DNA from: Steinernema hermaphroditum | Taxonomy: Eukaryota; Nematoda; Chromadorea; Rhabditida; Steinernematidae | NCBI GenBank assembly: GCA_030435675.1 | Contig: CM059622.1 | Location: 5,022,001-5,086,000 of the forward strand | Length of the DNA: 64,000 nucleotides | Direction of reading: 5' to 3' | In this document: piece by piece, positions 20,575 to 32,310 of the stretch | How positions within the stretch are numbered: the stretch's first letter is position 1 | Layout of the letters: every line of letters starts with the position of its first letter | The notes under the pieces: model-generated | What the model was told of the DNA's origin: nothing | The model's input: only the letters and a program-made list of their open reading frames with translations | The model's database searches: none | Position numbers and translations under genes: made by a program

Positions 20575-23500
20575 ATGCCGGCCACCACAGTCAACCCCGA
20601 TAACGCAGGCCCCGAAGGTTGGTTTGTTTGCTATAGTATTTAAGCGATTATTACGAACTTCGCCTCCTGGCTTCATGTCACTAATATGACATTTCGTGTC
20701 AATTTCACTAGTGCAAACAGAGGCTAAATAGACGCTTACTGTGGGAAGTCCACGTTTCCTTCGACAGAGCACAGACCCTTGAACTCTGAACTCGTCATAA
20801 ACAACGTTGTTACAACACTGTCTCATCCGCTAGGCTTGCACACACGCGGATTAGACGATCCTGGAGAAACGGCGCCTCGAAGGGGCCACGCGAGGATGCG
20901 CGGGCAAACAGAAAGCGCGCCGCGCACTCCTAACCTCTCCGCCACCCGCCGCTGTCATTCGCTGTCAGAAGCAGCGGACTGTAGACGCCTCGCGTATCAA
21001 TTCCTATTCGCCTCCTTCGCCATCCGTCTGCACGATGCTCCAACAGGAACAACGCCATGTCGTGCACGAAGCGACGCAAATCACGAATTCCCTAAAGAGG
21101 CTGCACAACAACCTCCCGACCTACTTCTACCCGACGAGCTATTCGAACGCCCCCAACTTCCCCCTTAGCCCGCGACAGGCCGAAGCGATCGAACGACAGC
21201 GACCCATCGAAAAGTTCGGCAATTACCCCGAGTTCACGAATGGATATTCGGAGCCGAAGACGGTATCCGAAGATGGGGGCGTGCGGAGAGTGTTTCTCAC
21301 GCCTCCCACGCCCACTTCCACGCCTGTGCACAAAATTCCCGGTAAATTAAATGAGTGCTAGTGAAGGGATCGATTTATAGTATGGTGCAATCCACGAAAA
21401 ACGTATTTTAAAGAAAAATGGAAACTGTTTTCTAAAACGATATTTCTGCAGCTTCTTTCAAGGAGTCCTAAGTCTAAGTACATTATCCAAAATTATAAGA
21501 CGCGTTTTAAATTACTTTAAATTTATTTTATTAAATTTAAAATTTAAAATTGATCGTTTAAATTAAATTAGTTTTTAAATGTCGACCTTGACTGAGTTTG
21601 GCTGTATTCCAAGCATACTACAGAAAGTTGGTTGGAAACTTGTGCTGAACGCTTGAAGAGCGTTTCAAGAAATTTGTGTTTTTTACTTTTTTATTGACAG
21701 AATGACAGCAACATTTTAAAAATATCCCTATGTATTGAAAACAATGAAAATGAGCGTTTTTTGATTGACGTCTATTTTCGAACTGTCTAGTCTAGTTGCA
21801 CAGCCGATGTGTTCGCCACTCATTCGCGCGTGTTGGTTGACCATGGCCACCCATCACAGTTAACTCCAACTTAGCACAGCTACTGTGCCCATGTAATGAG
21901 TCCTAAGTTTTACTCTACCGAAATAGAGACCAAATGTGGAAAAATGACTATTGGATTCACGAATAGTACGACTACCTGAAAGCGCATGTTTCTAAGTTGA
22001 CCTCCACAATGGCTCCATCCACTTAAATTGCGTTCAGATGTGCTCATCCATAAGTGACGACATCTCAAAATTCTCAAAATACGATAAAGAGGTCGAAAAT
22101 TAGATCAGTGCTCTTTTTCAACACAGTATTTATCATCGGTTTTCATCGTCTTCGAGCACCTCGCGGTGTAAACCAATTCACAACTCTGTTTGCACTCAAC
22201 TCGGGTAGTTCTCTCCAGCCGACCCAAAACAACAAACAGCTCTTTTCATGTTTTTATTTGCCATTTCTTGCAGAGGTGCAAGTGGAGCCCAATGCCACGA
22301 TGGAGACGAAGGTCGCGGGCGCGGGCACGCCGAAGCGCGTCGGCCGCTGGACCCTCAACCAACTCCGCGCCACCGATGGAATCATCCCGTCGCAGGCCGG
22401 TTGGAACAAGGGAGACTCGCAGAAGCTGATGACCAACTTCGGTACTCCCCGTAACACAAGCACCAGAGTCAAGGCCGAGAACCTCCAGGTAATCTTTTTG
22501 AACTGGGAAGAGGAGCTGTGGAACGGAGTGGGGCGGAATCTGTTGGGTAAACAGCGGAGTACATGGCGGATGACAAGGGAGGGAGGAGTGAAAAACTGGA
22601 TGCGGAGGCATTCGGAGATTAGAGGCACAATTATTTCGAACGTCAATCACAACCATATGAGTTCAAACGGTTTGCTAGTGGGTTTCTGTTTCATATGAGG
22701 TGCATTTGATAGCAAACAACATCGATGAGTATCTGGATGTGCGATAGATAGATAGATTGCACCTTTCAAGGTTCATAAGATACCTCGGTTTCAGAGACTA
22801 AGTTTTAGTTAGAAAAGGCAGCAGGTTTGATATTTTTGCATACAACAAACATGTTGGCAGAAAATATAAAGCAGAAAGAAGGACACAGAATGGTTTGGCT
22901 TTGCTATAAGGTAGGGCACGCTAGGTTTAGGTAGGGTTAGATTTTAGTTGGGTAGGCCTGGCTACAGGCTTGATCTCTTTGCATCTAAAAAACCAATCTT
23001 TGAAATTTTGTTTGGGATCAGTACTACTTTTGACGAAGCCCTGAAATGGATCCTTTTTGTGCGATCATTTCTCGAATTACATCAAAATTGAATGAGATTA
23101 GAACTTTGTCAATTCTATCAATGGAGAAAAAGGTACGCATTCTATCGGCGACGTGACTCTTCACAAAAATTGTGGGCCATAAAGAACAGAATGCAAGCTA
23201 TGCGGAAACATCTCGGGAAGTCAGCTGTTGGTCAGGGGGGTAACCGTCAAAACAATGTGATTCATTGGATGTCACATTCGATGACTTCTGGCCTCTTCGG
23301 CTTTGCAGACAATTTCTGCAAAAAGCGCCGCGGTCTCTTGCGCCAAGCACCTCAAGTTTTCGCCCCATTCCGTTCCAATAAACAACTCAACGTGTTTCAC
23401 AACGCAAACAGCACGCGAAAAAGTTCCGAAAATCGTTCGAAAAACCCTTCAGGACGCGTTAATCCGCACATGTCGGCACTCATAATCGCTGAAGCAAACA

Positions 23501-26500
23501 GAAATTAGAACTGCGCAATTTCAGGAAATCCCCGACGAGATCCTGAACCGATCGCATGGCGAAGTGCGCCTCCAGTCCGGAACCAACAAGTTCGCCTCGC
23601 AGCGCGGTATGGTCAACTTCGGTACCGGTCGTGACGTGTGCCGTGAGGGTGTCAGCGTCGCCCAGATGCCCTCTGACCTTCAGGTAAGGAACATCTTTGG
23701 AAGAGGGAACAGGGGCTGGAAACATCGAGAAAGCGTGGTAAAAAGAGAATCTATCAGGAGGAATATTTGGTGAATCAACAACGGATTGAACACAAAACAT
23801 TGATTCGTGTGTACAAAGAGTGATTTGTGCCTTTCAACTGCGAACCCGAAGTTATACTTATCTGGATGACAGGAAGTGTTCAGAAGGCCAAGTGTTATTC
23901 AGAATTCCAGCCACTGATCGGCTAGGCGATTTGGTCAACCCACCATAGTATATGCTCCAAGTCGTAGAAATGTGCAGGCAAGGTTCACGAATATAGGCTG
24001 TAAGAATTTATTAATTTTGGACTTTTCGAGCGCTCCCTTAAATTCGTACAGTCTTAAGGTTACATCAGGTGTACCTATAGAACTTCTGCACTTTCTACTA
24101 CTTTGTAATCACTATTTTCATGTTTGTTGTAATTTCTCGCCAACTTGCCCCCCCCCTCCTTGGAAGGGGTCGCCCCAAAGGTTATTGAGCATTTGCTGAA
24201 CAAACATCAGGTAGTAGGATGACGCACCTTTGTCTGGTGGCACCTTTATGAGGTGAGACCGGTCTTGACGATTTTGGGCAGTACCGGAAGAGGCAAAAAA
24301 TCAAAGCAGTTTCCTTTGATGAACGAAAATTAATGGAGACTTCTTGGCTCTGGGAAGACTGGGAAGAGACGGTCTTTGCAAAAGATAGGAATCATGATAT
24401 TGCCTCCCTTATCCGACATGACCCAACCAACCATCATTGTACGGTCAGGAATCCTCTTTGGTCACACTTCAAAAGACAAGATCAGGCACATCAGGCGACC
24501 CCACACGTTGCCATCCTACTCCTATTGTTCGATCAAAAACCGTGAACAGTACTCCTCCCGGAGAACCGGTCCTCAAAAACGCGTAATTTTCGGTTCTCCA
24601 GTTCATCTGCGATGACAAATCACTTTTGGCGCCAATGGCCCCGACCTGCAACTTTCCCGTTTTGCCACTTTACCGCCTCCATCGCCCCCCGATCCAAACC
24701 GAACTCGTCGCGGCTGACTCGCCTGTGCAAATATGTGTTCAGTTAGGAGTGAGCGCGCGACAAAAAACCAAACAAGCGCCTCGGGAAGCGTCCGCGTTTG
24801 CGCAATGGATTACCGCAATTGTAACTCACCCACCCCGGCGGCAGTGCACCCCTAACGACGACGAAGCACAGCTTAAAGCGCTCTGCCAAGCGCCCGGTCG
24901 TCGGTCTTCGGTCCTCTCCGTCTTCTTCGCCTTCTTCCGGAGTCCCCTATTTCGCCTTCTGAAGCCATGACGTCGCCGCGCTACTTCCGCCGCGAGGAGA
25001 TCACCATGATGGAGTATTGGCACGAGGAGCGCCTCGGGCTCCCCGCCTTGTCGGACTACGGTAGACAGCAGCAGAAGAGTCTGGACTTCGACTCGTGGCG
25101 ACGAGGAGGCTACGAGAGCGGATACGACAGTTCCTCGGCCAGTCCCCGGCAGAACGGAAACCTCAGCGCAGCCTCCTCGCCCCACAGCCGCTTCGAGTCC
25201 AGAATTCGCTCCTCCGACTCGCCTCGGACCTCCGAGAAGTCGGTGACCTTCGAAGACGATCTCAAAGACTCTCCGCTGAGCTCGAGGGACAGAAGAACGC
25301 CTTCGGCCTCCTCTCCGCTTCCCCCCATCAGAACGTCCGCCCTCGGTAGCCAGTACCTTGACTCCGTGCAGAAGGCGCAAGAAGCGGAACAGAGTCGTGG
25401 ATTCGTCTCGCCACGACCGCCCACTCGGTTCAGCCGCGTCGACTTCTCCGGAGACGAGGAGAAGACGACGCGGAGTCAGAGCACTCCCCCTGAGGGCTAT
25501 AGGAGTGACTGGGAGCCTGGCAAGATCCCTCACGAGAAGAAGCTGCCCTATCTGAATGAGAGTCCCGAAGAGGGAAGAAGAAGGCGTCCGAAGGTTCCAT
25601 TTTTACTTTTATGCCTCTGAGGAGGAATCTATGACTTCTGCCCTAATTCTAAATATGACTATCACAGAAAATTTCAAATTTTAAAACTTCCGTTCCAAAA
25701 CTTCCAAAACTTCATAGTACCTCTGATACTTTCAGGCCCTCCCCGAAGAGAAGATCCGTCTCTCCGACGGAATCGTCCGTCTTCAGGCCGGTACGAACAA
25801 GTACGACTCCCAGAAGGTAAATCCCCACCCTTCCTTCCAGAGAGACACCCCGTTTAGGGAATGACCGGATTCGGTACCGCCCGTCGCGAAACGACGAAGA
25901 TGGTGGACACGAAGCACCCTGAGTACGACCACGAGAAGCCCGATCAGTCGGAGATCCCCCTCCAGTCCGGAACGAACAAGTTCGCTTCGCAGAAGGGAAT
26001 GACTGGCTTCGGCACGAACCGTCGCGAGACCTGCCGCATCGTCGACACCGCGCATCCCGAATACGACCCCGAATCGAGCATCGACTCCACCACCATCCCG
26101 TGCCAGATGGGTTCCAACAAGTATGCCTCGCAGAAGGGCATGACCGGATTCGGACAGCCTCGTTGGGAGGTAAGCATACTGTAGCGCAGAGTACGGTAGA
26201 CGAATGGCTTCAGGTCCTCGACCCTTCGATCAGCTGGCAGAACCGCAAATCCCAAGGAATGGTCCGTCTCCAATCCGGAACCAACAGGTGAGCCAGGTGA
26301 TCCGTCCACTACCGTAACCCCCGTTTGCAGATTCGCCTCGCAAGCCGGTATGACGAAGTTCGGAACGCCCCGCAACAACACCTACGAGGCCGAGGGCGGC
26401 GAGCTGCCGTACGAGGAGATGATGAAGTCGGAGGGAATCATCCCATCGCAGGCCGGCTGGAACAAGGGAGACTCGCAGAAGCTGATGACCAGCTTCGGCG

Positions 26501-26589
26501 CCCCTCGCGACGTCAAAGGCAAGCACCTCAAGCGCATCTGGGAACTCGAGTACCCCGAGGAGGCCGAGATCAGCCTCGACCGATTGTAA
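20575..26589 (+). CDS. unc-87: UNC-87 calponin-like repeat actin-bundling protein
   Basis: Thin-filament protein of nematode muscle that binds and bundles actin. Main chain: 20575-20617 (first exon), 22274-22488, 23525-23683, 25736-25816, 25858-26169, 26214-26287, 26331-26589; 380 codons, like the short C. elegans form of about 374. Seven CLIK repeats are visible, for example GIIPSQAGWNKGDSQK, VRLQSGTNKFASQRGM, IPLQSGTNKFASQKGMTGFG, IPCQMGSNKYASQKGMTGFG, VRLQSGTNRFASQAGMTKFG and a last GIIPSQAGWNKGDSQK. Repeats 3 and 6 are cut by introns. Alternative first exons lie at 21035-21341 (phase compatible with 22274) and 24967-25593 (compatible with 25736). A TTTGCAG acceptor precedes the first ATG by 11 bases. 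Confidence 0.95.
21035..21341 (+). CDS. unc-87: unc-87 alternative first exon (second promoter)
   Basis: Open from ATG (MLQQEQRHVVHEATQITNSL) to a GTAAAT donor in the same phase (1) as the exon ending at 20617. It could therefore replace that exon and add about 102 residues before the first repeat. Upstream 20,850-21,030 is GC-rich. The product segment is Pro/Tyr-rich and lacks repeats. Confidence 0.65.
21800..22035 (+). repeat. Dispersed repeat family, copy 1 (in unc-87 intron)
   Basis: Shares ordered blocks with 59325-59590: TTAACTCCAAC, CAC(A)TAGCTACT / CACAGCTACTGTG, GCGGAAAAA(A)TGAC / TGTGGAAAAATGAC, CGACTA(C/T)C, and (TT)CCAAGTTGACC / CTAAGTTGACCT. A partial inverted copy is at 45690-45800. 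No coding potential. Confidence 0.45.
24967..25593 (+). CDS. unc-87: unc-87 internal alternative first exon, Ser/Arg-rich
   Basis: A 209-codon open exon from ATG (MTSPRYFRREEITMMEYW) to AAG|GTTCCA, phase 0, joining 25736. No acceptor is seen just before the ATG, which follows 300 bp of GC-rich, promoter-like DNA. The product is rich in Ser, Arg, Pro and acidic residues and looks disordered. An isoform starting here (about 451 residues) would keep CLIK repeats 3-7 only. Confidence 0.7.
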
Positions 26590-27020
26590 AGCGCTTTGTT
26601 CCTTCGTTTTGCGTTTCCCCTCCTTCTCTCCATACTCGTTCTGTACCCTCCTCCGAGAAGTCTTCTTCACCAGCGGCCTTACACTCATCATCGCATTTTA
26701 AAATAAATTTCGTTCTCAAAGATATATTGGTGTGTGCAGTCGTCATAAATGAGCATTTCTTTGAGTTTCTTTGCAGATTGTCAATGTGCTGTTGAGGGAT
26801 AAATGAGGATTGCTTGCTTGACCCACTGTTCTATTGGGTTCTCTCGTAAATTCGGCCTATACGGAGCTCGCGTTTCTGAGACTCTTTACATTCAGGTCAC
26901 AAATGAACGCATTGGTATGAGAGAATGAGCAACTACCGGAAAGAAATCTGCGCCTGTTTCGTACTATGGAAATTTAATGCCAGGAATACAATACAGCTTG
27001 AAAAGTCGGAATGAACCAGC
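26590..27020. other. Convergent intergenic
   Basis: 3' ends of unc-87 and the thioesterase face each other. An AATAAA-like signal (AAAATAAATTTC) lies at about 26699-26710, suited to unc-87 polyadenylation. Nothing else is seen. Confidence 0.5.
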
Positions 27021-27957
<937 letters not shown>

Positions 27958-28450
27958 CCCGATTATCTGAACAGGAAAAAGCATCTAAAACAACGTACGA
28001 CTTGGAAGCGGCGAAGCGGGCAGCGAGAAACGGCGAGAGTTTCGCGGCACTCAACTTCACGAATTTATGCCGAAAGCGGAAGGTCAGTGTGCGGAATTGA
28101 ACCCATTCCATGGGTGGAGTCAGTTAAAGTGACGTGAGCCAGACGGTCACGTCTGACAACGCCAATTTTGCACGAACAATGACGTCTACTAGACGTGAAA
28201 GGTGTCTACAGGGTCTGACGCCGGCTCTCATGGGATATCAACAAACAAACACGCGAAACACGAGAAAGAGTCATAAAATGGAAAGTACATGGGCGGAATC
28301 GCCTCTAGTGTGGGCAAGCGAGCGCGAAGTCGAGTAACGCCAAACACAATCAATATTGACAAGGCATCGGCAAGAAGAATCTATTTTTCAGCGCGCCATT
28401 CGTTCCGTATTCACTAAAAGCGGCAATTATTTGTCAGCGAATGGATTTTC
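27958..28450. other. Intergenic, thioesterase promoter side
   Basis: Between the thioesterase start and the kelch gene's stop, same strand. No supported gene; the short ORF at 28134-28337 has no features. Confidence 0.4.
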
Positions 28451-29679
28451 CTATTTTGTGGGCAGCGCCAGTGCCAGAGGTTTGTTCCTCGCTTCGCTGA
28501 TTGGCTTCACTTCTTCGGACGCCTTCTGCAGCCACGGCGCCTCTGCTAGTACTTCGAAGACCTCAACGTTGTCAAGCGCCTGACGCCCATCCCAGCCTCC
28601 GACTACCACGAGGAGGGTCTTCTTGTCTTCATCCACTGACTGCACAACCACGGTGGAGTGATTTTCGCGGCCAACGCTTAGGGTTGCCGGAAGTTCTTCG
28701 CAGCTTCGCATGTCCAAGTCATAGCGATAGATCTTGTTGGTTACGGAGAATGAGTCGAAACCTGAAATGGGAAAAAGTTAGAAGTCGAGCCATAGATGTG
28801 ATTCTAATTGGCGGGTATATCGAAATCTGTGAGGTAGCGGTATCTACGTATCTTGCAGAAACACTAACTGATGCAGAAAGATCCACAGTGGAATGGTAAC
28901 GATCAGAGATGTTCAACGGTTTAACCGGCCGATCCGTCAACCGGCTGATCAACATCTCTGGTATCGATTCAAGCAAGAATGTCCAAATTTAGCAAACTCA
29001 TACGCATTATTCCGGCGGCATACGTTAAGACTAACCTCCAACAACAAAAACGCTTCTACCAACTCGCGTGGCGCTGTGGCACTCGATCGCTTCGCGCAAC
29101 CCCGGCCGAACTTCCCAATCCCGCTTCTCCAGATCGTAAACGATGATCGACTTCAGCGTGCGCTTTCCATCCCATCCACCGAACAAGAGAATCTGCCCGT
29201 CGATCTCTACGGCGGCCGAATTCTTCAGGTCAGATGGCAATGGTCGACAGTTTTCGAATTTTCCGTCCTCCGCCACAACGCAAACGTTATTGAGGCACCC
29301 GATGCCGTCATATCCACCGGCGACAAAGAGGCGGCCGTCCTGGAAATGGCTCAAGAATGAGGAAAATGTCGAGAAAACGAACCTGAAGAGGACAAAAGGC
29401 GGCACAGCTGAAGTTGTAGTCGACTTCACCGAGAATTGTGCTTCGTTTGCGCGCCAGATCGACCTTCTCGATGGTGCGGAGATGGACGCCCGCGTCAGAA
29501 CAGCCACCGACGACCAGAAGCTCTGATTTGGAGAGGGCCAGGGCGGCGGCGCCGCGGCGCTTCTCCTTCATTTCGACGAGAAAGCCTGAGTCGAGCGACT
29601 CAACAGAACGGAGCCCTTCGCGTTCACAGATAAGGCGGCATCCGCCGATGACGACGATCGGAGGCAGAAGTCGGAGCAT
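28451..29679 (-). CDS. Kelch-repeat protein
   Basis: Exons (minus): 29679-29383, 29339-29036, 28761-28451; 303 codons. Kelch blades are recognisable by the VVGG/VAGG + D/W + Y/F patterns: PIVVIGG at the start, LLVVGGCSD, LFVAGGYDGIGCLNNV, ILLFGGWDGKRTLKSI, VFVVGGFDSFSVTNKIYRYD and LLVVVGGWDGRQALDNVEVF. That makes about six blades, enough for one propeller. There is no BTB or other domain, so it is not a standard CUL3 adaptor. The last 25 residues (KPISEARNKPLALALPTK) lie outside the propeller. The start is the first Met ahead of the first blade. Partner unknown. Confidence 0.85.
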
Positions 29680-30193
29680 CGGAGGGAGAAGAGACGAATA
29701 GACAGAGAGGAGACAGGAGACGGCATCGGTAGGTTCGCGAAAAAACGAGAAACAGATTCGACGCGGGTGGTCGTCGGGAGAGAGCGAGAGTTGAGTGCTG
29801 CCCTTTCAGGGTACGGGATTACGGTATTGCAACTGAACTTCGGCATAGAATCATTTGGCGTTCTTTGCAAAAAAACTAATGTACGCTTTTGATCTCAAAA
29901 TGCTTCTTTGTTGGTTATTTTCTAGCGTTTTTGCGCTAACCATCGGTATAATGCCATGTTCCATCTGCTCTGTATTTGAACATTAACGACTTCTACCACG
30001 ACCGTGATTCGAGGATGCTGTGCGTCTTCCACCGCGCCTCAAGGGAGCTAAAAGATTCGGGACTCTACTGTGCAATAGATCAGGCTACATTCGAGAAACA
30101 TTTATCACACCAAAGCACTACACCGCAAGTTCATAGATTTGTACATCACAAGAGACGGACTTTCTTCTGCTTCGCTGTCGCAAAATCTCCTCC
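29680..30193. other. Intergenic
   Basis: Kelch promoter side and 3' flank of the V-ATPase gene. Includes TTACGGTATTGC at 29820-29829, one of many TACCGTA-type words in the window. No gene seen. Confidence 0.4.
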
Positions 30194-30726
30194 TTAAGAA
30201 GTTCCGAGGATCAGAGCGACGATCATACCGTAGAGGCCAAGGACCTAAATCCATTATCCGTCAAAAGGGAGGGGCGATCTTAGATAGGCACCTCAGAGAA
30301 AATGAGGATGAGAATCATTCCGACGAAGAGTCGGGGCTGCTGGGCCGTTCCGCGGACGCCAGCGTCTCCGACGATTCCGATGGCGTAGCCAGCGCCAAGG
30401 CCACAGAGGCCGCAGGTGAGGCCGGCGGCGAGATGGGCGAAGCCCTGGGAGAGCGAGTATCCTTCGCTAGCAGACCGCACCTTTCCCTTCAGGACCATGG
30501 CGACGACGAGTCCATAGATGCCGATGATACCGGCCATGATGACCGGAATCACGGACTTCATGATCAGTTCGGGGCGCATCACTCCCATCGAGCAGATGCC
30601 GACGGCGGACTTCGCTGTTCCGTAGGCGGCGCCGAGGACGGTAAAGATCTGCGCGGAAGCGGCTCCCATGTAGCCGAAGAAGGGGGCGTAGGCGGCGTTC
30701 TCGGCGACGGCAAGATCGTAACTCAT
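30194..30726 (-). CDS. V-type H+-ATPase 16-kDa proteolipid subunit c
   Basis: Membrane rotor subunit of the vacuolar proton pump. Exons (minus): 30726-30292, 30244-30194; 161 codons, equal to C. elegans subunits. Four transmembrane helices; runs [86 protein letters not shown] and [20 protein letters not shown]. The proton-carrying glutamate is the last residue of exon 1 (about residue 145). Very strong C-ending codon bias, as in highly expressed genes. Paralogues (vha-2, vha-3, vha-11) are near-identical, so no symbol is given. Confidence 0.97.
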
Positions 30727-31182
30727 GGCTGGTTCTAGAAATAGGCGTTGCTATGAACAGGACAAGGACAAAAGAAGAGGTTTGATGGTATGTTCGTATG
30801 AGATAAGGGCCTTAGGTCAAAAAGCCTACAAACGGTTGGAAGGGAGTTCCACAAAGCATGGTGTACAAAGCATCAAGTTTTGTCGTCTATCTTGGAATTA
30901 GGCAGAAGAAACCGAAATCGGTACCTTTGAGGGAAGGAAGTGAAAGGAGGCGAATGAGAGAACTGTGATTTCGGAGCGCTGAAATGCTCCTTTTGAACAA
31001 ACTGAATTCGCAACTTCCACGCATACATTAGCCGCGAACTGTTCTCTGGTTCGCGATTTTTTGAATTTCGTTTCGACGACAAATTACCTTTTGGCGGTGA
31101 ATAGTATAAAAGCGGAGGCTTGATAGGGAAACGTCTTCTCATAATATTTATGTAAATCACTTAAAATAACATTTATATGTAC
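30727..31182. other. Intergenic, V-ATPase promoter side
   Basis: No supported gene; the ORF at 30873-31160 (minus) has no features. AT-rich. Confidence 0.4.
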
Positions 31183-31665
31183 TTAGATGACCATCTGGTC
31201 CTGAGCTGCGTCCATCGTTGCATCGTCGATCTTCATTTCTTCTGCCGACTTCTTCTCGTCCGAGTCGTCCATTTGATAGCTAGAGAGCGCCTCGGAACTC
31301 ATCTGTGTGTCCTCCGATTCGTAATCGCTGAATTCGACCTCCGTGCAGTCCTCGGAGTCGAGGGTCATGGTCTCTTCGGATTCATCGGACGGCGCACGAC
31401 AGAGACCAGCAGAGGTGCAGCGCTCTCGAAGCAGCACCAGGGAGTCTACTAACTCCAGTGGTTCCACTGAAACCAAAGAGATTACGGTAGAGTGGGCGAG
31501 GAGAGAGGACATACCACCCGTGCGGCAACTATCTCCAGATGTGAGGGAGACGTCTTCAGAGTCCATGTCGACGTCGGAGAAGGTGCCGAAGGAGGCGACC
31601 GTGAGGGAACACGGCGACGCCGTCGTGAAGGAGCTGCCCGACCACGAGCTTTCTTCGCTCTCCAT
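31183..31665 (-). CDS. Acidic, disordered orphan protein
   Basis: Two exons (minus), 31665-31507 and 31458-31183, with a 48-bp intron (GTATGT...TTTCAG) that has no stop and keeps frame, so a retained form is possible: 160 codons unspliced, 144 spliced. The product is rich in Ser, Glu and Asp (starts MESEESSWSGSSFTTASP, ends IDDATMDAAQDQMVI) with one hydrophobic helix-like piece, EPLELVDSLVLLRERC, near the centre, which might be a partner-binding motif. I do not recognise it. Codon use resembles the neighbours. Confidence 0.6.
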   Translation of the reverse strand: MESEESSWSGSSFTTASPCSLTVASFGTFSDVDMDSEDVSLTSGDSCRTGGMSSLLAHSTVISLVSVEPLELVDSLVLLRERCTSAGLCRAPSDESEETMTLDSEDCTEVEFSDYESEDTQMSSEALSSYQMDDSDEKKSAEEMKIDDATMDAAQDQMVI

Positions 31666-32310
31666 CGCGCGACCGCTTCTCTCTCGGAAGGAAGTCGCAA
31701 CTGACCGACGATCCCTTGCAGCAGAGCTGTCTGTCTAGGATTCTGCTTTGTAGACGCCTAGATTGTTGTCGGTAGACTCATCGTGTTGTCCCAAATTTCA
31801 ATTGAATGTGCCACACACGGAGTTTCACCGAACTTAACCACTCTTCATTGTGTGTAGGTACAACAGTAACAATCTCGTTCACCCTATGCATCGTAGTCTA
31901 CCCTCGCTGTCATGATCCAGAATCGAGCGTAAAAGTCGATCTGGACAGGAAGGTACGAAGGCTTCTTGAACTATTTTGGCATACGGTATTTCTACGGAAT
32001 TTTCTGTACGATCGCCCAGGTTAGGATTCCGCTTTCCGCCTCCATGTGGCCTCTAGAACAGCATATAAAGAGTCAACTCTTCTCCAAGAAACCTCATTTG
32101 TCTTTATAGTGACACATCCCGCATTGTCTGGCTTTATACTAATACTGTAGATGGTCTCGATAGGATGTGGGTGCCGTCTTCGCTTTAGCAGGTTCAGCAA
32201 ACCGATTCGGTAAGCCCCAGAGGAATCTTATACGTTCTACTTCAAACATAAATTAGTATTTATTTGAAGAACTGCTTTGTACACGTAGTCATTGAGAAGG
32301 CAACTAAACG
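31666..32310. other. Intergenic
   Basis: Upstream of the acidic orphan and downstream of TAF5 on the same strand. No supported gene. Confidence 0.4.

Noticed and set aside
23092..23508. 138-codon plus ORF in an unc-87 intron
   Set aside because: No domain, basic low-complexity product, AT-ending codons; no splice logic to neighbours.
24826..25533. 235-codon minus ORF
   Set aside because: Antisense to the unc-87 exon at 24967-25593, which has a fitting donor and phase.
30139..30738. 199-codon plus ORF
   Set aside because: Antisense shadow of the highly codon-biased V-ATPase subunit c exon.
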